From Phoronis ovalis (taxonomy: Eukaryota > Phoronida > Phoronidae): a stretch of DNA of 12,480 nt. The notes below the pieces were generated by a model. It worked only from the letters and a program-made list of their open reading frames with translations, was not told the DNA's origin and did no database searches. The stretch spans positions 1 to 12,480 of the forward strand of contig JAOXYB010044760.1 in NCBI GenBank assembly GCA_028565635.1, in the 5' to 3' direction. Position numbers and translations under genes: made by a program. This document shows, in pieces, positions 8,859 to 12,480 of the stretch; position 1 is the first letter of the stretch; each line of letters begins with the position of its first letter.

Positions 8859-9011
8859 TAAAAACTCGCCTGCACGTGGGCTATTTTGAAGGCTGGTGCT
8901 CGCTTATTCAATATGATTACGTCTTCATAGCGTGCTTCATACCGTATAATTATAGGATTAGTTCAAGGTTGTGACACGTAGGAATACGTTCAGGTTACTC
9001 GGACTTTTGTG

Positions 9012-9022
9012 CAGTTAAACTG
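9012..9022. repeat. Short palindrome CAGTTAAACTG
   Basis: An 11-nt palindrome with one central base. It is isolated and of unknown meaning. Confidence 0.4.
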
Positions 9023-9124
9023 TATGCATGCTTAACAGCATTTGACATTCGTCTGTGTTCTGTTTTTCATTTTATTGTGAAGATTCATGTAGCTGTGATT
9101 AAGATATTAGATTCTATGTAGTAT

Positions 9125-9601
9125 CCAAAGCCCGGGGGTACTGCCATTCAAAATCACTATGTATATGTGCCGCCTAATAGGCCCCTTGTTTCAGCTCCCA
9201 CATTTACCACAGGGTATGTTTTTCACACTTCTCAAAGCCTTATTTACCACAGAGTATATTTTTCTTGCTGAATATTTACCACAGGGTATATTTTCAAAAA
9301 ATATTCATTACCACAGGGAGTATTTCTTGAAAAACGCATTTACGACAGATATTAAAAATTAAGGTTCGTAAATTTATCAATATTTATTTACCACAGGGTA
9401 TATAATGTATAGGTGAATTTTACGCAGGGTATCTATTTCGGGAGAGCTATTTACGACAGCGTACATTTTTCATTTGTTTTTCATTTACGACGGTATATTT
9501 TTGGTGATCTCCATTTACCACAGGGTCAGGGGATTTTTACCCTGGGCTGCACACCCTTACCAACGTTTCTGCCAAGTACCACCCCCCGGGCCCAAAGCCC
9601 G
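9125..9601. mobile_element. Compact repeat element filled with a 32-bp motif array
   Basis: The left end reads CCCGGGGGTACT (9131-9142). The right end, AGTACCACCCCCCGGG (9575-9590), is its reverse complement apart from a 3-nt insertion and one extra G. The exact 10-mer CCAAAGCCCG lies at 9125-9134 and 9592-9601, overlapping the ends, and is a candidate target-site duplication. The interior is almost entirely the motif array described separately. From general knowledge, GGGGGTACT-headed repeats of this style are scattered in several marine invertebrate genomes, but I cannot confirm the family. Two small open frames inside (9159-9362, 9413-9652) encode LPQGIF-like fragments only because the DNA motif repeats. 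The period is not a multiple of three, so they are not credible proteins. Confidence 0.65.
9202..9527. repeat. Minisatellite, ~10 copies of ATTTACCACAGGGTAT, ~32-bp period
   Basis: Copies start at about 9202, 9242, 9274, 9306, 9338, 9386, 9417, 9449, 9484 and 9511. Successive spacings are 40, 32, 32, 32, 48, 31, 32, 35 and 27. The core TTTACCACAGGG varies (ACGACAG, ACGCAGG, ACCACAGAG), while the spacer after it is mostly T-rich and poorly conserved. A conserved core in unconserved, length-constrained spacers is unusual for a simple minisatellite. Confidence 0.92.
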
Positions 9602-10540
9602 CCAAAAGATACGCCAAATGAAATAACAGAATACAAACTGTACGTAAAATGATTATTGTGCAAAAGGGATTATAAAATGCGTTGTCTTCTATAGTGAATA
9701 ATTCAGGTAGCGTATTTTACTTGCAACAAAATACAAAGGATATTTTGGGAAAAGAAATATTTGCAAGTACGTAAACTACGAAAATGTGAAACAGGTTTCT
9801 GAACAGATTTCTGGTTTTGAAGCATTTGCAAAGAGCGCCTAGCTATTTATCTGTCTCTCTCAAACGCTAATAATGCAACACGTTCATGAGAATCTCGGTC
9901 TCATTTCAAATGAGGGACGTTAATAAAGCTCGGGAGCAAGTGATATTAAAGGATTTTGTAAGTTTAATTAGAAATACATGCTTTTATAATAAACCACATT
10001 AGATGTTTATTTGATACAAAATACAACATCCACGTCTAGACGTAAATCCCTCGATTCGAACTAGGCTGAGTTATATCAGACTAAGCTAAATATATATTTT
10101 CCCCAGCCAACATTGATTTAATTTCAATTTTTAGATAATATTTTGAAGTTTTTTTTAAATATTTAAATTCAATTACTTTTATTACAAAACCGATTATTAT
10201 TAGTCGATGTGCGGACACTTGAATTACTTTCAGATCTTCATTTATTATAAGTTGTCATCGCGTATCGAAAACGATTACAAATAAAAGCAAAGAGCAGTAC
10301 AACTATGCAATTTACCATGGAAAGTACAAACATGTTATTTTAAAATGTGTGTTATAATACTCTACCTGAAGACAGCGGTACAACCAATCAAATCTCAGTA
10401 GCTCTGCCGACTTATTTCAAACTGTTTAGTTCTTCTTGTGTACTAGACCATAGGCTACGACATCCGGATACGCAGTGCCTTTTATTAAAATTTCGTTGTT
10501 CTTTTATACAGCGGGAGGAGTGACAGTTTAGGTATGTGTG
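9602..10540. other. AT-rich stretch with no recognisable gene
   Basis: No coding or RNA signature is visible. ACGTCTAGACGT (10032-10043) is a perfect 12-bp palindrome, followed shortly by the 6-bp palindrome TTCGAA. An ACCAATCAAA box lies near 10381 with no convincing promoter partner. Confidence 0.5.
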
Positions 10541-10567
10541 GTGGGGGGTGAGGGTGGTCGGGGGGTG
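10541..10567 (+). other. G-run cluster with G-quadruplex potential
   Basis: Four or more runs of two to six G's occur within about 27 bases (around GGGGGG, GAGGG, TGGTC, GGGGGG), in sharp contrast to the AT-rich surroundings. One run is only GG, so a three-tier quadruplex would need to use the long runs twice. It abuts the left end of the following inverted-end segment. Confidence 0.4.
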
Positions 10568-10718
10568 TTCTGGAAATTTATTCGGGCACCCCTTAAATAA
10601 TGAAAAAGTAATTTACACAACAAAAATTATAGCAAACAAATTAAAAATACCAAAATACACTGCAATTTTTTTTATATAAAAATTGAACCCCACAACCTAA
10701 CATCTTGGGGCGCCCCTG
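10560..10718. mobile_element. Small AT-rich segment with imperfect hAT-like inverted ends
   Basis: GGGCACCCC (10584-10592) on the left and GGGGCGCCCCTG (10707-10718) on the right are near inverted repeats; the right end read outward on the minus strand begins CAGGGGCGCCCC. CAGGGGCG-type termini are typical of many hAT-superfamily elements. The interior is AT-rich and non-coding. No matching 8-bp target duplication was found, and the left boundary is unclear, so this is a tentative non-autonomous remnant. Confidence 0.35.
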
Positions 10719-11073
10719 ATATTCCAATGAATTATACCATATCAATCGTCCCTGTTCGTCTGATGCACACAAAATATTTGGAAAAAAGACATAGTCTGCA
10801 AATAATACGTATTTCCAAGATGTTATGTAATTAAATGCATATTACTGACACCGTTATCACTGTTACTTTTAATTGCTTGACACCGCCAGCTTATTTGGCT
10901 ATTAAGGAAAACATACTATGTGCGGCAGTGCACTGTTAGAGACGTTCTACCAGGCTCTTTTAGAAAAACAACCCGCCTGCTTTGTTAGTATAATATGGGA
11001 GTAGTACAGGGTGACACTATAGATCACTTTCGCCTGCTTGTTTGCACTCAGTGATCCTTTATGATTATACCTC
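10719..11073. other. Stretch with no recognisable gene
   Basis: Nothing beyond ordinary AT-rich sequence is visible here; no long frame, repeat family or RNA signature. Confidence 0.5.
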
Positions 11074-11140
11074 CAGTAGTTTTCGAACTACAGTAATGCA
11101 ACTTGATGGATAGGTTATATAAATAATTATATAGGGTAGG
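11074..11140. repeat. Degenerate module, copy 1, with UUCG-loop hairpin
   Basis: The module runs CAGTAGTTTT...AGTAATGCAACTTGATGG, then ATAGGTTATATAAATAATTA. It is closely matched at 12189-12256 and more loosely at 11968-12040 and 12055-12121. In this copy GTAGTT (11076-11081) and AACTAC (11086-11091) form a perfect stem closed by TTCG. Confidence 0.65.
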
Positions 11141-11220
11141 GTAGATTATATAACTAATATATAATTACATTAGTCACATACAGATCTAGTGAACAAGTGA
11201 ATGTTTATGATTGTGTTTAT

Positions 11221-11250
11221 TAGGGTTGCTCCTATAAGGGAGCAAACCTA
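11221..11250. repeat. Head hairpin of the 11224-11937 element
   Basis: TAGGGTTGCTCC (11221-11232) and GGAGCAAACCTA (11239-11250) are 12-bp inverted arms with one mismatch and a 6-nt loop. The outer part of the left arm also pairs with the far end of the element at 11926-11937. Confidence 0.75.
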
Positions 11251-11937
11251 TTGGTTTTGTATGATTTCTTCTTTTTTGCAATTTTCAGCAAGCTATATAT
11301 CTCGAAGACAGTTACAGCTAGGAATTTGGTACTAGATGTGTGACATCCCGGGGTAGGCCATTGTTGACCTTGAGGTCAAAAAGTTATTTGTAGGTCAAAT
11401 GTCAAATTTTAAAATTGCTCAAAATGTTCAAGAATGGTAGCGTCAAGTAATTTTGATGATTTTGTTTAATATTTCAGTACTAAAAGGTGTGTTTTATTTT
11501 TTGGCATGTTTTCAATTAATCTATTGATCTTCCAATTTGAGTTATAGTCAAGTATTTCGGATGATCTTTCAGAAAATGTTGGTACTAAAAGGTTTTATAT
11601 TTATTTTTTTGGCATCTTTTCAATTAACTTATTGATCTTCCAATTTTCACTAAGCTATATCTCGAAGTCTGCTACGGTTAATTAATGTTATGGAAGAAAC
11701 ACTGCGTCATACTGGTTAGTCCAGTAGGACTGTACTTTGACATATGGCAGTCCAGAGTTGATCTTGATGTCAAAAGATCATCTAGAGGTCAAAGTTCAAG
11801 CTCTCCAATTTTTTAGAAAGCATAGAAGTCAAGAAGTTCCAAAGCAATGGATTTTTATTATTTGCTGAAAAGTTCAAAAATGATGTTGCAAGGTGATTTA
11901 GAGGTCAGGTAACGTTCATATGCCAATATGAGCAACC
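11224..11937. mobile_element. 714-bp non-coding element with 12-bp inverted ends
   Basis: GGTTGCTCCTAT (11224-11235) and ATATGAGCAACC (11926-11937) are inverted with one mismatch. The interior consists of two diverged halves. TTGCAATTTTCAGCAAGCTATA with ATCTCGAAG (from about 11276) recurs as TTCCAATTTTCACTAAGCTATA with TCTCGAAG (from about 11638). TTGACCTTGAGGTCAAAA (about 11368) recurs as TTGATCTTGATGTCAAAA (about 11758). GTACTAAAAGGT with a GGCAT and a TTGATCTTCCAATTT block is itself duplicated at about 11479-11543 and 11582-11647. No open frame is present. It lies between module copies 1 and 2, so it may have inserted into that family; no target duplication was recognised. Confidence 0.65.
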
Positions 11938-11967
11938 GTGCCTTTGCTAAAAGGCTATCTAGCTTAC

Positions 11968-12121
11968 TAAGTAGTCTTTATGCTAGAATATTGAAACTCG
12001 ATGAGAAGGTTAATTGATTAATTATATTTTAATAGTTTAAGGCCACCTGTAACTCGAGTAGTCTCTTTGCGTGACGATACTTGGTGGGCAGGTTAATTGA
12101 GCAGTTATATTTTAATTGGTT
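11968..12121. repeat. Degenerate module, copies 2 and 3 in tandem (~86-bp period)
   Basis: Copies at 11968-12040 and 12055-12121 share AGTAGTCTYT, then a variable block, then GRTGRGNAGGTTAATTGA and TTATATTTTAATWG. They match copy 1 (11074) and copy 4 (12189) in the order AGTAGT, TTGRTGG, AGGTTA, AATTA. No coding signal is seen. Confidence 0.65.
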
Positions 12122-12188
12122 GTGTAATAGATGGCAAGGACATCACCAAGGGGCGCCACCGGCCAAACATTTTATTTTGTTTAAAAGT

Positions 12189-12256
12189 CAGTAGTTTTTA
12201 GGCTAAAGTAATGCAACAAGGTGGGTAGGTTATAAAAATAATTAATTTTTAATTGA
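12189..12256. repeat. Degenerate module, copy 4
   Basis: CAGTAGTTTTTAGGCTAAAG, then TAATGCAACAAGGTGGGTAG, then GTTATAAAAATAATTAATTT. It is closest to copy 1. Between copies 3 and 4 lies about 67 bp not found in the other spacings, including a GC-rich GGGGCGCCACCGG block near 12153. Confidence 0.65.
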
Positions 12257-12310
12257 AAACGTAATACTTTACAAGGTTACCGCCACGTAAAAGGTTACGT
12301 TTTTGTTTAT

Positions 12311-12362
12311 ATCTTCTGTTTGAGCGTTTGGCTGAAGATCCACGGTTCAACCCCTGTGATTG
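12311..12362 (+). repeat. Possible tRNA-derived SINE or tRNA relic (weak)
   Basis: GATCCACGGTTCAACCCCTG resembles the variable loop, T-arm and B-box (GGTTCRANNCC) of a tRNA, and GAGCGT upstream resembles the end of a D-arm. CACGG and CCTGTG could pair as a T-stem with one bulge. No convincing acceptor stem or A-box can be drawn. It may be chance, a SINE fragment or a decayed tRNA. Confidence 0.3.
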
Positions 12363-12406
12363 TTTTTCAAATCCCTTTATCAACATAACAGTTTTACTTT
12401 TTTATT

Positions 12407-12480
12407 GTACCCCCAGCAGTAGGCTGGAGGTACTTTGGATTTACCCTGCAACCGCCGCGTCCGCCGCGTCAGATTCACTG
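12407..12480. repeat. Head of a third hairpin-led repeat element, cut by window end
   Basis: GTACCCCCAGC (12407-12417) and GCTGGAGGTAC (12423-12433) are 11-bp inverted arms with one mismatch. They are followed by a directly repeated CCGCCGCGT (12452-12460 and 12461-12469). This order, hairpin and then a GC-rich trinucleotide-like stretch, parallels 2490-2552. The element continues past the window. Confidence 0.55.

Noticed and set aside
9159-9652. Two small open frames rich in LPQGIF/HLPQG-like repeats
   Set aside because: They are translations of the ~32-bp DNA motif, whose period is not a multiple of three; the reading frame drifts between copies and no protein family is recognisable.
11216-11250. 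Helitron 3' end (hairpin followed by CTAA on the minus strand)
   Set aside because: The hairpin directly abuts CTAA instead of lying about 10 nt upstream, and no 5' TC end could be placed; kept only as a general comparison.
12311-12362. Functional tRNA gene
   Set aside because: Only a T-arm-like segment is convincing; no acceptor stem, A-box or anticodon arm can be drawn.
1-12480. CRISPR array
   Set aside because: The regular arrays (9202-9527, 7497-8220) have no uniform unique spacers between identical repeats of CRISPR type, and the sequence is animal-like.

Overview
This is a gene-poor, AT-rich stretch of what looks like an animal nuclear genome, most likely a marine invertebrate such as a mollusc, brachiopod or invertebrate deuterostome. 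The taxon is inference. The grounds are the THAP-domain relic (an animal zinc-finger family), microsatellites, nested families of short non-autonomous repeats, and the lack of any long open frame on either strand. Nothing suggests a prokaryote, a plasmid or a virus. No intact protein-coding gene can be supported. The longest uninterrupted frames are about 60-107 codons, and apart from the two THAP frames none carries a motif I recognise.

Layout. 1-115 is a TGGTG pentamer array passing into TG repeats. 251-313 holds a duplicated 11-nt palindrome and a YY1-like site just upstream of a broken THAP zinc finger (387-630). 670-950 and 1688-2005 are two diverged copies of one segment. 2490-3264 is a repeat element: a head hairpin, a GTC-rich stretch, then four units (the last truncated) carrying inverted AGGTCA-type arms. 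The fourth unit is interrupted by a 460-bp fold-back element (3265-3724) with 157-bp inverted arms and a 13-14 bp target-site duplication. 3740-5450 is featureless apart from two short tandem repeats.

5455-6085 and 7100-8290 are a second pair of paralogous segments. In the right-hand copy a short stretch has expanded into a five-unit tandem array (7497-8220) that is single-copy in the left one. 8554-8858 is a run of five hairpins. 9125-9601 is a compact element made of about ten copies of a 32-bp motif, with short inverted ends and 10-bp flanking direct repeats. 10541-10718 has a G-run cluster and a small AT-rich segment with hAT-like inverted ends. 11074-12256 has four copies of a degenerate module, with a 714-bp element (11224-11937) between the first and second. 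The window ends with a weak tRNA-like fragment and a third head hairpin.

The genes do not work together here, because the only gene trace is a relic. The interest lies in the repeats: at least six small families, several nested or tandemly expanded, most built around inverted arms. All similarities were aligned by eye, so boundaries are approximate unless stated as exact.
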